The notes under the pieces are model-generated. The model searched no databases, was not told where the DNA came from, and saw only the letters and a list, made by a program, of their open reading frames with translations. Below are positions 24,864-33,484 of a stretch of DNA of 64,000 nt, one piece after another (the stretch's first letter is position 1; every line of letters begins with the position of its first letter). The position numbers and the translations under genes were made by a program. The stretch is from Opitutia bacterium (lineage in GTDB: Bacteria > Verrucomicrobiota > Verrucomicrobiia > Opitutales > Opitutaceae), in NCBI GenBank assembly GCA_016187945.1, contig JACPIT010000005.1, positions 806,001 through 870,000 on the forward strand. The letters are read 5' to 3'.

Positions 24864-25769
24864 ATGCCGATTCCGGAAATCACCTCCGCCGAAGAGATCG
24901 AGCGCTACGCCCTGGGCACGAAGATCGCCGGCAGTCGCGGACCGGCGTGGCGCGACGTGCGGGTGGCGATCAAATCGCTGCCTCCGACCGCCGGCGTCTT
25001 CACGATGCCGGTGGTGACCGAGCCGATGATCGTGTGGATCAGCTCCGGCGAAGCCGAGGCGCAGGAACGCGAACACGGCGGCGCGTGGCTGACGACGCAC
25101 TTGAAACGCGGCTCGCTCTACCTGACGGCGGCCGGCGCGCCCTATGAGTTTCGCTGGCGCACACTCACCCCGGAACCGTTCGAGGTCGTGCTGGTGCTGC
25201 TCGGCCTGCGGCTGTTCCGCGAGGCGTTGCGGGAAACCTTTGGGGCGCGCGCGCCGCACGCGCACTTGCGCGATCTCTCCGGTTTCGCCGACGAGCGGCT
25301 CGTGGCGCTCGTCCGCCAGCTCCGCGAGGAGGCGGAGCGACCGACCGCGAGCCCGCTGGCCGTGCGCGGCCTCGCGCAGGCGCTCGCCGTGCACCTCGCC
25401 CGCGAATACACGACGCTCGCCGACGACGCGCGCGGCGAGAGCGCGGCGCTGCCGGGCTTCAAGCTGCGCCGGATCACCGACTGGATGGCGGAGCACCGCG
25501 CGGAGGAATTCTGCCTCGCGCGCCTCGCGGAGCGCGCGGAGGTGAGCGAGTTTCACTTCAACCGCCTCTTCAAGCGTGCGACCGGCCTGCCGCCCTCGCG
25601 CTACCACATCAAGTTGCGGCTGGACGCCGCGCGCCGGCTCCTGCGCGAGACGAAGAAGAGCATCATCACGATCGCGAACGAAGTCGGCTACTCGAACCCG
25701 AGCCATTTCGCGCAACTCTTCCGCAAGGAAACCGGCCTCTCGCCGAGCGACTATCGGCGGCAGCGGTAG
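24864..25769 (+). CDS. AraC-family regulator, AraC_N/DUF4372-like cupin type
   Basis: 301-residue transcription factor with an N-terminal sensor domain of cupin type (residues about 20-170, MIVWISSGEAEAQER) and a C-terminal double HTH: first helix pair FCLARLAERAEVSEFHFNRLFKRATG, second IITIANEVGYSNPSHFAQLFRKETGLSPSDYRR. The second contains the conserved GYSNPSHF and P-S-D-Y-R-R end of the family. The true start is 24864 (MPIPEITSAEEIE); open frame upstream is antisense to the reductase gene. Divergent placement suggests it controls the aldo/keto reductase. Confidence 0.93.
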   Translation: MPIPEITSAEEIERYALGTKIAGSRGPAWRDVRVAIKSLPPTAGVFTMPVVTEPMIVWISSGEAEAQEREHGGAWLTTHLKRGSLYLTAAGAPYEFRWRTLTPEPFEVVLVLLGLRLFREALRETFGARAPHAHLRDLSGFADERLVALVRQLREEAERPTASPLAVRGLAQALAVHLAREYTTLADDARGESAALPGFKLRRITDWMAEHRAEEFCLARLAERAEVSEFHFNRLFKRATGLPPSRYHIKLRLDAARRLLRETKKSIITIANEVGYSNPSHFAQLFRKETGLSPSDYRRQR

Positions 25770-25810
25770 CGAGGGAGCGCGACGGGAAACGAGCATCGAG
25801 AAGCCCGAAC

Positions 25811-26896
25811 ATGACCCTGATCGTTTGCCTCTCGCCCGACACCCATCCGGTGTTGTTCTCGGACACATTGCTCTCCAGCGAATCGGGGCGCCCGGCGGTG
25901 GCACTGCCGAGCGTCGGCCAGCGACACGACGGCATCGAAAGCGCCCGGAAGCTGAAGATTTGGGGCTGCGAACAAAAGGTGGTGCAGATCTGCACGAGAA
26001 TCGTCGCGGTTTGGGCAGGCGACTATGCCCGGGCGCGCGCGGTTCTCACCGCGGTCGAGGAAGTCTTCGGCGCCGGACCGGTGAACGCATCGTTTCTGCG
26101 GACCTACCTTCGCGCAAATCACGACGAGGCGCTGCCGCACGTGGCGTTGATTTTTTCGGTGCTCGAGGAGGTGGGGAGCACCGAGACGGTCTGGTTCGGT
26201 TGTCGCGCGACGGTCGTCCCGCCGGTCGGACAAATCGTCTTCGCCGGCAGCGGCAGCGATCGATTCAGCCGGTATGCGAACCAGATTCCGATGCGAATCC
26301 TGCGGGCGGGCGATTACGTCCGGATCGGCGTGGCGGCAGCGCTCCAATTCACCGGCTGCCTCTTGGCCGATGAAATGGCGACGGGCGCACCGCTGCAGGA
26401 TTCGTTCGGAGGCGCCTACGAAATCGCCACTTTCTGGGGCGGTTGCAGTCAAAAGATTTCGGACTGCGTCTATCTGTTCTGGTTTCCGGAGCAGGACGCC
26501 GCGGGCGGCATCGCCTTCAGCCTTCAACCGCGAAAATTCATCCGGCGATACGAGAACAACGGACACACCGCGTTCTACTGCATCGAAGCCGAACCCACGG
26601 CGGGTTTCGGCGCGAAGATAACGAAAGAGGAGTTGTTCGTGATGCCGAATTTTCTCCGCCGCGAAACCGCCGTCGACGTCTCGCAGCGCCGCCCGTCGTT
26701 GAACACGACCTGGCAGGTGAACGTATTCTGCGTGAAGCTGCGCGATGGGAGTCACCGGATCGCATCGCAGATCAACTACCGCCACGAGGCCCGAGGGCAT
26801 CCGGTGCAATTCCGCGACGTGGACGACCTCCAATTCGAGATGTCGATCGACTTGGAGTCGGTGAGGCAGACGTTGGTGGGACTGGTGCGCCGCTAG
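25811..26896 (+). CDS. unknown protein with proteasome-like (Ntn-hydrolase) N-terminus
   Basis: 361 residues, no signal peptide or membrane segment. I do not recognise an annotated family, but the N-terminus matches the plan of proteasome-type Ntn-hydrolases: after removal of Met1, Thr2 would be the N-terminal residue, Asp18 in LFSDTLL lies exactly at the spacing of the proteasome catalytic Asp17, a Lys follows in RKLKIW (47/49), and the WAGDYARAR stretch resembles the oxyanion-loop glycine region. The remaining 220 residues (YEIATFWGG, CVYLFWFPEQD) are unassigned. Local base composition is somewhat less GC-rich than its neighbours, and the gene abuts a tRNA, so horizontal gain is possible. 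Enzymatic activity is inference only. Confidence 0.6.
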   Translation: MTLIVCLSPDTHPVLFSDTLLSSESGRPAVALPSVGQRHDGIESARKLKIWGCEQKVVQICTRIVAVWAGDYARARAVLTAVEEVFGAGPVNASFLRTYLRANHDEALPHVALIFSVLEEVGSTETVWFGCRATVVPPVGQIVFAGSGSDRFSRYANQIPMRILRAGDYVRIGVAAALQFTGCLLADEMATGAPLQDSFGGAYEIATFWGGCSQKISDCVYLFWFPEQDAAGGIAFSLQPRKFIRRYENNGHTAFYCIEAEPTAGFGAKITKEELFVMPNFLRRETAVDVSQRRPSLNTTWQVNVFCVKLRDGSHRIASQINYRHEARGHPVQFRDVDDLQFEMSIDLESVRQTLVGLVRR

Positions 26897-26946
26897 ACTG
26901 GAATCCCGCCGCTTGTCGTCGGCGTGCCGCTCTGCGTGCGCGGCAT

Positions 26947-27022
26947 TGGTGGGCCCGGCGGGATTCGAACCCGCAGCCAAGGGATTATGAGTCCCCTGCT
27001 CTGACCGTTGAGCTACAGGCCC
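26947..27022 (-). tRNA. tRNA, anticodon CAU; probably tRNA-Ile2 (elongator Met possible)
   Basis: Read on the minus strand: acceptor GGGCCTG pairs with CGGGCCC, D-arm TAGCTCAACGGTCAGAGCA, anticodon arm GGGGA-CTCATAA-TCCC, T-arm GCGGGTTCGAATCCCGC, and an encoded CCA. The anticodon loop gives CAU. The body around the D and anticodon stems resembles E. coli tRNA-Ile2 (AGAGCAGG, CTTGG) more than elongator tRNA-Met, so it may carry lysidine at position 34 and decode AUA. There is no close tRNA neighbour. Confidence 0.93.
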
Positions 27023-27126
27023 CTCGATGAGCTTCCGACAGTGCGTTCCGCCGCCACGCGTGCGAGCCAATTTCCTTCGCGGCGGAGCGCTCGCCGCCGG
27101 CTGTCGCGTTGTTGTCTTAAAAAAAA

Positions 27127-27142
27127 TTCAGCCGGGCTTCAG
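27127..27142 (+). promoter_or_regulatory. TTCAG direct repeat, 11-bp spacing, before TonB-dependent receptor 1
   Basis: TTCAG at 27127 and 27138, start to start 11 bp, 73 bp before the receptor ATG. The same arrangement precedes the PepSY gene and the second receptor gene. One-helical-turn direct repeats are typical of OmpR-family response-regulator sites. Confidence 0.5.
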
Positions 27143-27214
27143 TTCCCCTTAAAAATCGGCGACTACTTTCGCGGCGCACCTCCGGGCGTCCTCGCCCGAT
27201 TACCCCAAGCCCCC

Positions 27215-29548
27215 ATGAACCCACTGGCCGCCTCCGCCACGCGCCGCGTTGCGCTCGTAGCTGCTCTCCTCGTCGCTCCCTCGCTCCTGCTCGCGCAAGC
27301 CGCCCCCGCTGAAAATCCCCCCGTCGAAAACGCGCCCGCCGAACCCGAAAAAGTCGTCCATCTCGACGCCTACACTGTCACAGCGCACATCGAGACTTAT
27401 CACCAGGAAACTTCGTCGATGGCGACGAAGCTGCCGATGGACCTGAAGGAAATCTCCTCCTCGCTCTCCATCATGAACGCCACGGCGATCACCGATCGCA
27501 ACGCCGTCACGCTCCTCGACGTCGTCGGCTACGTCGTCGGCGCCGCGCAGTCGCAGGGCAACATCAACGGCTTTTCGTTCCGTGGTTTTCCCAACACCGG
27601 CAGTTACACGCAAAACATCCAGTTCGACGGCCTGATGGGCGCCACGCTCAAGAAGGCCGCGTCCAGCGCCGCGAACGTCGACAGCCTCGAATTCCTCAAG
27701 GGCCCGAACGGCGTGCTCTACGGCCAGATGAACCCCGGCGGTTTGCTGAACATCGTCACGAAAAACCCGAAGGAGGTCGCGCACCAACACGTGCGTTTCA
27801 CCACCGGCGTCTACGCGGGTGAGTTCACACGCTTCGGCAAAAAAATCACCAACACGCTCAGCGTCGACTCGACCGGCCCGGTCTTCGGCAGCAAGCACCT
27901 GTTCTACCGCATCGTCGCCGATGCCGGCAGCACGCCCACGTCGCGCCCGGGCAACTACGACCGCAACTACTCGTTCTTCCCGTCGCTCACTTACAAGTGG
28001 ACCAAGGACACCTACCTCACCGTCAAGGGCGAGGTCAGCACCGACGTGCGCCGGCAGGACGACGGCGTGTTGCCGATCTTCACGAGCGCGCCGATTTCGG
28101 TGACGGTCGGCGGCGTCGCCACCTCCACCGCCGCCTACGGCGAGAACGCCACGTATTACACCGCGCCGCTCAACACCGTCTACAACGACCACAAGGACAT
28201 TGCGCGCGATCGCGGCGAGGCGCTCTCGGCGTTTTTCCACACGACGCTCGGCGAGTGGCAGCTCCGCGTGCAGTCGCGCGCTGTCTGGCACGTGGACATC
28301 GTGCGCGAGTTCACGATCAACAACGCCAACGTCTATTCGCCGTCGGCCAAATACGCCACCCCCACCACGCGCCTGCGCCGGCAATACAACGACGTCGACA
28401 ACGCGCACCGCTACCGCTTCGCCGACGCGAACGTCTTCCGCTCATTCGACACCGGCAAGGTGAAGCACACGGTCCTCCTCGGTATCGGCGGCGGCTGGGA
28501 GGAATTTTTCAACCAGCGCATCGCCTTCGGCCCGAACCAAGCCACCGCCAACTCGATCACGCTCGTCGATCCGATCCTCGACCAACTCGACTATCCCGCC
28601 GACGGCACCGGCGCGACGAACCAAGTCACCTGGCAGACCGCGCTCGGCGAATACGCCTCCGACCAGATGAAGATCGGCGACAAGGCCCACGTTTCCATCG
28701 GCGTCCGCCACGATCACCAACTCGTGCACGGCTTGGACAACCTGCGTCCCACCACCACGGCGTTCAGCAACACGCTCGACACTTACACGAAACAGGGCGG
28801 CGTGGTTTACGACGTGACGCCGCAGCTTTCCGCCTACGCCAGCTTCAGCCAGTCGATCAAGCCGCAGACGAACATCGCCTTCGACGCGTCGGGCCACTCG
28901 GGTTTCCCGCCGGAGTCCGGCAAGCAATACGAGGCCGGCGTGAAGTTCTCCAACGAGCGCAAAAACCTGAACGTCTCCGCCGCCGTGTATGAGATCACGC
29001 GCGAAAACGTCGTCGTCCCCTCCGGCACCAACTTCACCGTCCCGACCGGCGACGCCCTCGCGGGCCAGGCCATCTCGCGGCTCGACGGCCAGCAACGCAG
29101 TCGCGGCGTCGAACTCGAAGTGCAGTGGCAGCCGTTGTCGAACTGGCAATTGCAGGGCGGCGTCGCCTACTCGCAGGCGCTCATCACCGCGTCGGCCACG
29201 AATCCGCAGAGCGTCGGCCGTGATCTCGCCAACGCGCCGCGCCTCACCGGCAATTTCTGGACGCGCTACAACTTTCCCACCGGCAAATTGAAAGGCCTCG
29301 GTCTCGGCACCGGTGTCGTCTACGTCGGCGAGGCGTGGGCCGGCGATCCGACCACCGCGGTCTACTACCGCCTCAAGTCCTGGAGCCGCGTCGACTCGTC
29401 GATCTATTACAAGTGGAAGCGCTACGACTTCGCGCTGAACGTCCAGAATCTTCTCGATCGACGCTACATCTCGTCCGCGCAGAGCGCCCTCACGCTCAAC
29501 ATCGGCGAGCAACGCAAACTCACCTTCTCGGTCGGCCTGCGTTTCTGA
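27215..29548 (+). CDS. TonB-dependent receptor (siderophore type), first
   Basis: 777-residue outer-membrane receptor. Signal peptide about residues 1-27 (ends SLLLAQA), a TonB-box-like segment VHLDAYTVTA near 48, a plug domain (LDVVGYVVGA, NGFSFRGFP, VDSLEFLKGPNGVLYGQMNPGGLLNIVTK) and a 22-strand barrel ending with the aromatic-terminated LTFSVGLRF. The SLEFLKGPNGVLYG and NPGGLLNIVTK motifs are those of FhuA/siderophore receptors, not of SusC. Together with the following PepSY protein and second receptor it forms an iron-uptake locus. A run of A residues and two TTCAG boxes precede it; no Fur box is obvious. Confidence 0.94.
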   Translation: MNPLAASATRRVALVAALLVAPSLLLAQAAPAENPPVENAPAEPEKVVHLDAYTVTAHIETYHQETSSMATKLPMDLKEISSSLSIMNATAITDRNAVTLLDVVGYVVGAAQSQGNINGFSFRGFPNTGSYTQNIQFDGLMGATLKKAASSAANVDSLEFLKGPNGVLYGQMNPGGLLNIVTKNPKEVAHQHVRFTTGVYAGEFTRFGKKITNTLSVDSTGPVFGSKHLFYRIVADAGSTPTSRPGNYDRNYSFFPSLTYKWTKDTYLTVKGEVSTDVRRQDDGVLPIFTSAPISVTVGGVATSTAAYGENATYYTAPLNTVYNDHKDIARDRGEALSAFFHTTLGEWQLRVQSRAVWHVDIVREFTINNANVYSPSAKYATPTTRLRRQYNDVDNAHRYRFADANVFRSFDTGKVKHTVLLGIGGGWEEFFNQRIAFGPNQATANSITLVDPILDQLDYPADGTGATNQVTWQTALGEYASDQMKIGDKAHVSIGVRHDHQLVHGLDNLRPTTTAFSNTLDTYTKQGGVVYDVTPQLSAYASFSQSIKPQTNIAFDASGHSGFPPESGKQYEAGVKFSNERKNLNVSAAVYEITRENVVVPSGTNFTVPTGDALAGQAISRLDGQQRSRGVELEVQWQPLSNWQLQGGVAYSQALITASATNPQSVGRDLANAPRLTGNFWTRYNFPTGKLKGLGLGTGVVYVGEAWAGDPTTAVYYRLKSWSRVDSSIYYKWKRYDFALNVQNLLDRRYISSAQSALTLNIGEQRKLTFSVGLRF

Positions 29549-29575
29549 GTTCTGCCACCAGTCGATAAACAGAAA

Positions 29576-29591
29576 TTCTGACGAGTTTCAG
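29576..29591 (+). promoter_or_regulatory. TTCTG/TTCAG direct repeat, 11-bp spacing, before the PepSY gene
   Basis: TTCTG at 29576 and TTCAG at 29587, 36 bp before the PepSY ATG and 27 bp after the receptor stop. Confidence 0.45.
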
Positions 29592-29626
29592 TCCGTGTTC
29601 ACGTTCCACCCGCAAGATTCCGCCGC

Positions 29627-30814
29627 ATGACCCCGACCACGCGCAAAGCGCTTCTGACGTTCCACCTCTGGGCCGGGCTCGTGCTCGGTGCGCTGCTGCT
29701 CGTCGTGTCGCTCACCGGCGCGCTGCTCGTCTTCCGCGGCAACCTCGAACGCCAACTCGATCCGCATCGCTGGATCGTCGCGCCTGGAGCGACGCGCCTC
29801 GCGCCCGAGCAACTCATCGCGCGCGCTGTCGCCGCGCACCCGGCCGGCGAACTCGAAAGCGTGCGCTCTTTCGGCGACGCGACCGCGCCGTTCCTCGTCT
29901 ACTTCTCGAACAAGGATTACGTGCACGTGAACCCCTGCACCGGCGAAGTGCTGGGCACGCGCGCGCGCTACGGCGAGGGTTTCGGCTGGATCGAGGGGCT
30001 GCACAAATACCTCCAGCTAGCTCCGCCCGTAGGCGAGGCGATCAACGGCTACAACGCGCTCGCTTTCCTGCTCATCATCGCCACGGGCGTCGTGCTCTGG
30101 TGGCCCGCGACGCGCCGCGCGCTCGTCGCCGGCGTCACGCTCAACTGGAAGCTGAAGGGCCGCCCGTGGAATCTTGGCCTGCACAAAACCGTCGGCATCT
30201 ACGCCGCGTTGCTGCTCTCGGTGATGGCTTTCACGGGCGCGCCCGTGTCGCTCGACTGGCTGAAGAACGCGCTCTACCCGCTGACCGGTTCAACGAAGCC
30301 CGCATTGCCGCTGCCGCTCGCTGCGCCCTCGACGGCACCGATCGCAACGACGAGTGCGTCGTTCGTCGGCTTCGATCGCGTCGCCGCCGCGATGGCGGCG
30401 CGGTTTCCCGCGGCCCGCGAAACCTACATTCCGCTCCCGAAGAAAGGCCTCGTCGCCGCTTACAGCATCGAAGCCGACTCCGCGCACCCGAACGCGCGCT
30501 CCTACGCCTACTGGGACGGCGCGAGCGGCGCGCTGCTCCGCGCGCAGCCTTACGCGACGGCACCGGCCGGCCTGCGGCTCTACTATTTCATGATGTCGCT
30601 GCACACCGGCGTATGGGGCGGCCCGGCGATGCAGATCGCCCTCCTGCTCGGCGCGCTGTCGGTGCCATTGCTCACCTACACCGGCGTGGCGAGCTACCTT
30701 CGACGCAAGTCCGCGCGCGCCGCGACCGCGTCCGCTCCGCCTCGCGCGCTTCCGCGAACCGACGCGCCGCCGCGCGCGCCGAGATTTTCGCCACCGCACG
30801 CCTTATCTGAATGA
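29627..30814 (+). CDS. PepSY-associated membrane protein (putative ferric-siderophore reductase)
   Basis: 395-residue inner-membrane protein of the PepSY_TM family with four main membrane segments (about residues 8-36, 145-165, 190-212, 340-362) around two periplasmic PepSY-like domains. Conserved histidines occur in GLHKYLQL, LGLHKTVGIYA and SLHTGVWGG, the usual haem or metal-binding positions. Members next to siderophore receptors are thought to reduce or help release iron in the periplasm. It sits between two TonB-dependent receptors, 78 bp after the first and 119 bp before the second, all on the same strand. Confidence 0.92.
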   Translation: MTPTTRKALLTFHLWAGLVLGALLLVVSLTGALLVFRGNLERQLDPHRWIVAPGATRLAPEQLIARAVAAHPAGELESVRSFGDATAPFLVYFSNKDYVHVNPCTGEVLGTRARYGEGFGWIEGLHKYLQLAPPVGEAINGYNALAFLLIIATGVVLWWPATRRALVAGVTLNWKLKGRPWNLGLHKTVGIYAALLLSVMAFTGAPVSLDWLKNALYPLTGSTKPALPLPLAAPSTAPIATTSASFVGFDRVAAAMAARFPAARETYIPLPKKGLVAAYSIEADSAHPNARSYAYWDGASGALLRAQPYATAPAGLRLYYFMMSLHTGVWGGPAMQIALLLGALSVPLLTYTGVASYLRRKSARAATASAPPRALPRTDAPPRAPRFSPPHALSE

Positions 30815-30828
30815 AAATTTAGATTTCG

Positions 30829-30844
30829 TTCAGCTTGCCTTCAG
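30829..30844 (+). promoter_or_regulatory. TTCAG direct repeat, 11-bp spacing, before TonB-dependent receptor 2
   Basis: TTCAG at 30829 and 30840, 90 bp before the second receptor ATG, spaced exactly as before the first receptor. Confidence 0.5.
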
Positions 30845-30933
30845 TCAGCGCGGCTAGGCTTGTCGCAGCCTCGCGACGTCCTTCGCCTCTACCCCTGTCA
30901 GGCGAGTCGCGCCGGCCAGCACACCCCACGCCA

Positions 30934-33165
30934 ATGTCACTGTTCCCCCGATTCGTGTCCGTTGCGCAGCAACTCGTGTTGCCGCTTTCGCTGCCCCTCG
31001 CGCTTCTCGCGCAGGACAAAAAGGAAGAAGTCGTCCACCTCGAAGCGTTCACCGTCAGCACGAGCGTCGGCACCTACGAGGAGACGATGACCTCCACCGC
31101 GAGCAAGACCCCCGTCGACCTGAAGGACATCGCCGGCACCGTGCAGGTGCTCAACGCCAACTTCATCGGCGACAAACTCGCCGCCTCGCTCGAAGATTTA
31201 TATCCCTACGTCGTCGGCATGACGCGCGAGAGCCCCGCCGGCGCGGGCTTCACGCTGCGCGGTTACACCAACAGCGCGACGAACACGATGATCAACAATC
31301 TCATGACCGACGGCCTGCCCGGCGGTGCCTCGCGCTTCGGTTCTCCGACCACCGCGAACGTCGAGCGCGTCGAGGTTTTGAAAGGCCCAAACTCCGTCCT
31401 CTACGGCGCGCTCAATCCCGGCGGCCTCATCAACATCGTGACGAAACAGCCGTCCGCGAAGCGCGCCAACTCGCTCTTCACTTCCGTCGGCGTTTTCGCC
31501 GGCGACCAGGGCGGGCACGACGCGGGCTTCAGCACGACGCTCGATACCACCGGCCCGCTCGACGCCGAGAAGCACTGGCTCTACCGCGTCATCGCCACCT
31601 ACGAGGACCAGCCCGCGTGGCGGCAGTTCGATTGGACGCACAATCTCTATCTGTTCCCATCGCTTACCTACCGCTTCAACGAGAGCACCGACGTCACGCT
31701 GAAACTCGAGTTCCACCGCGAGAGTCGCTTCGGCATTTCCGATCAGGCGCTCGTCGCCCCCGGCAATCTTGTCGCCAACGTCCCGAGCGATCACTCGATC
31801 GTTTATCAGGATCCGTCCAACAGCTCCTACGACAAGGGAGACGTCTACAATCTCACCTTCACGCACCGCTTCGCCAACGGCTGGACCGCGAAATTCAACA
31901 CCCGCAACGTCCACCACGCCGACGGCCGCCGCCTCCTCGAAAACCGCTCCGTCACCACCGCCACGCCAATCGAGAACAGCACGATCACGCAGCGCTTGCG
32001 CGACACCTGGAACCGCCGCCGCTACGCCTACTACGATTTCAACCTCTACGGCGACCTCGGCCCCGACTCGTTCAAGCACACGCTGCTCTTCGGCCTCAGC
32101 GGCGGCTACGAGAACCACAACTTCACGCGCTGGCTCTTCCAGAACGTCACCGGCGCACCGATCAACGTCTACAACCCGATCCACGGCCTCACCACGTATC
32201 CGACCGTCAACTCCACGACTGGCACCGGTCCGACGCAGATCGGCGTTTCGAAATACTACAACTACGGCGCCTACGTCACCGACCAGATCAAGATCGGCCA
32301 GCACTGGCGCGCCTCGCTCGGTCTGCACTCCGAAAAATACGACACGAAATACTCCGACACCGCCGTGCTCCTCTCGACCGGCAGGTTCGTCAACCCCGGC
32401 CAGAGCAACCACCCGTCGGCCACCGTGCCGTCCGTCGGCATCGTTTACCAGCCGAACGACACGCTCTCGTTCTACGCGAGCTACGCGCAGTCGTTCAAAC
32501 CCACGCCGCCCAACTCCGTCGCGCAAGGCGCCGTGCAGCCCGACCCCGAGACGGCCAACCAGAAGGAGATCGGCCTCAAAGCCGATTTCGCACAGCACCA
32601 ACTCGGCGTGCTCCTTTCGCTCTACGACATCGAGCGCAACGACGTCGTCGAGCCCGTGCCGAACGTCTTCGATCCCGCCACCGGCGTGCAGGTCTACCGC
32701 TCGCTCTCGAACGAGAGCAAAGGCGTCGAGATCTCCGTGAACTACCAGCCGAAGCCGAATTTCCAGGTGCAGATCGGCTACGCCTACAACGACGCCACGG
32801 TGACGAATTCCGCCGCGACGAACCTCATGAGCGCCCGCCTCGCCAACGCCCCGCGCCACAACGGCAACATCTGGATGCGATACAACGTCCCCGACGGCGC
32901 GCTCCGCGGCGCCGGCGTCGGCTTCGGCCTCATCCACACCGGCGAGCGCAACGCCGTCGTCGACAACCGGCCGAGCGCGATGCTCACGATCCCGTCGAAC
33001 ACCCGCGCCGATCTTTCGTTCTACTACACGACGAAGCGCTACGAGTTCGCGCTGAACTTCAACAACGTCACCGACGTCGCCTACATCGCCGGCGGCGACG
33101 CGCAGACCGACCTCGTCCCCGGCGCGCCGCGCAAGATCACCGCGTCGATGAAAGTGCGCTTCTGA
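30934..33165 (+). CDS. TonB-dependent receptor (siderophore type), second
   Basis: 743-residue outer-membrane receptor paralogous to the first (both carry VHLxAxTV near the N-terminus and the LKGPNxVLYG...NPGGLxNIVTKxP plug block) but clearly diverged in the barrel. Signal peptide about 1-26 (PLALLAQ). The barrel ends in the Phe-terminated KITASMKVRF. Start 30934 is chosen for the signal peptide; the frame is open for 33 codons upstream across the TTCAG boxes. Possibly the two receptors take different ferric chelates through one PepSY reductase. Confidence 0.93.
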   Translation: MSLFPRFVSVAQQLVLPLSLPLALLAQDKKEEVVHLEAFTVSTSVGTYEETMTSTASKTPVDLKDIAGTVQVLNANFIGDKLAASLEDLYPYVVGMTRESPAGAGFTLRGYTNSATNTMINNLMTDGLPGGASRFGSPTTANVERVEVLKGPNSVLYGALNPGGLINIVTKQPSAKRANSLFTSVGVFAGDQGGHDAGFSTTLDTTGPLDAEKHWLYRVIATYEDQPAWRQFDWTHNLYLFPSLTYRFNESTDVTLKLEFHRESRFGISDQALVAPGNLVANVPSDHSIVYQDPSNSSYDKGDVYNLTFTHRFANGWTAKFNTRNVHHADGRRLLENRSVTTATPIENSTITQRLRDTWNRRRYAYYDFNLYGDLGPDSFKHTLLFGLSGGYENHNFTRWLFQNVTGAPINVYNPIHGLTTYPTVNSTTGTGPTQIGVSKYYNYGAYVTDQIKIGQHWRASLGLHSEKYDTKYSDTAVLLSTGRFVNPGQSNHPSATVPSVGIVYQPNDTLSFYASYAQSFKPTPPNSVAQGAVQPDPETANQKEIGLKADFAQHQLGVLLSLYDIERNDVVEPVPNVFDPATGVQVYRSLSNESKGVEISVNYQPKPNFQVQIGYAYNDATVTNSAATNLMSARLANAPRHNGNIWMRYNVPDGALRGAGVGFGLIHTGERNAVVDNRPSAMLTIPSNTRADLSFYYTTKRYEFALNFNNVTDVAYIAGGDAQTDLVPGAPRKITASMKVRF

Positions 33166-33212
33166 CCGCGCCGCGCCGCCGCCAACCTCCCATGCGCCAG
33201 TCTCGCTTCTTT

Positions 33213-33235
33213 GTCGGAGCGGCTTCACGCCGCGA
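33213..33235. repeat. half GTAGGAGCGG-type repeat
   Basis: Reads GTCGGAGCGGCTTCACGCCG, a degenerate single arm. The 319-bp gap 33166-33484 holds this, a CATTGCGAGG element (33333-33414) and no recognisable gene. Confidence 0.6.
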
Positions 33236-33332
33236 TTCGCACCGCCCACGCGGCGCAGAGTCGCCACCACCCGGCATCCGTCGCTCTCGCTTGTCGGCTC
33301 GCGACACCCTGTTCAGCTCACGACTACCTGTT

Positions 33333-33414
33333 GTCATTGCGAGGCGCGGAGCGACGAAGCAATCCAGCGCTCGCTCGATCGCCACGCCCGACTGCGTCGG
33401 GCTCGCGATGAAAA
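33333..33414. repeat. CATTGCGAGG-GACGAAGCAATCC dispersed element
   Basis: Left part reads GTCATTGCGAGGCGCGGAGC then GACGAAGCAATCC; the right end GGGCTCGCGATGA looks like the worn inverted partner. The same wording is known as a dispersed repeat in many unrelated bacterial genomes. Confidence 0.65.
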
Positions 33415-33484
33415 GAAAGTGGGATGGACGCGAGCTGCAGTCCTCCACGCCGGAGAGAGAGCCAGGGTTTCGGAATCACCGCCG

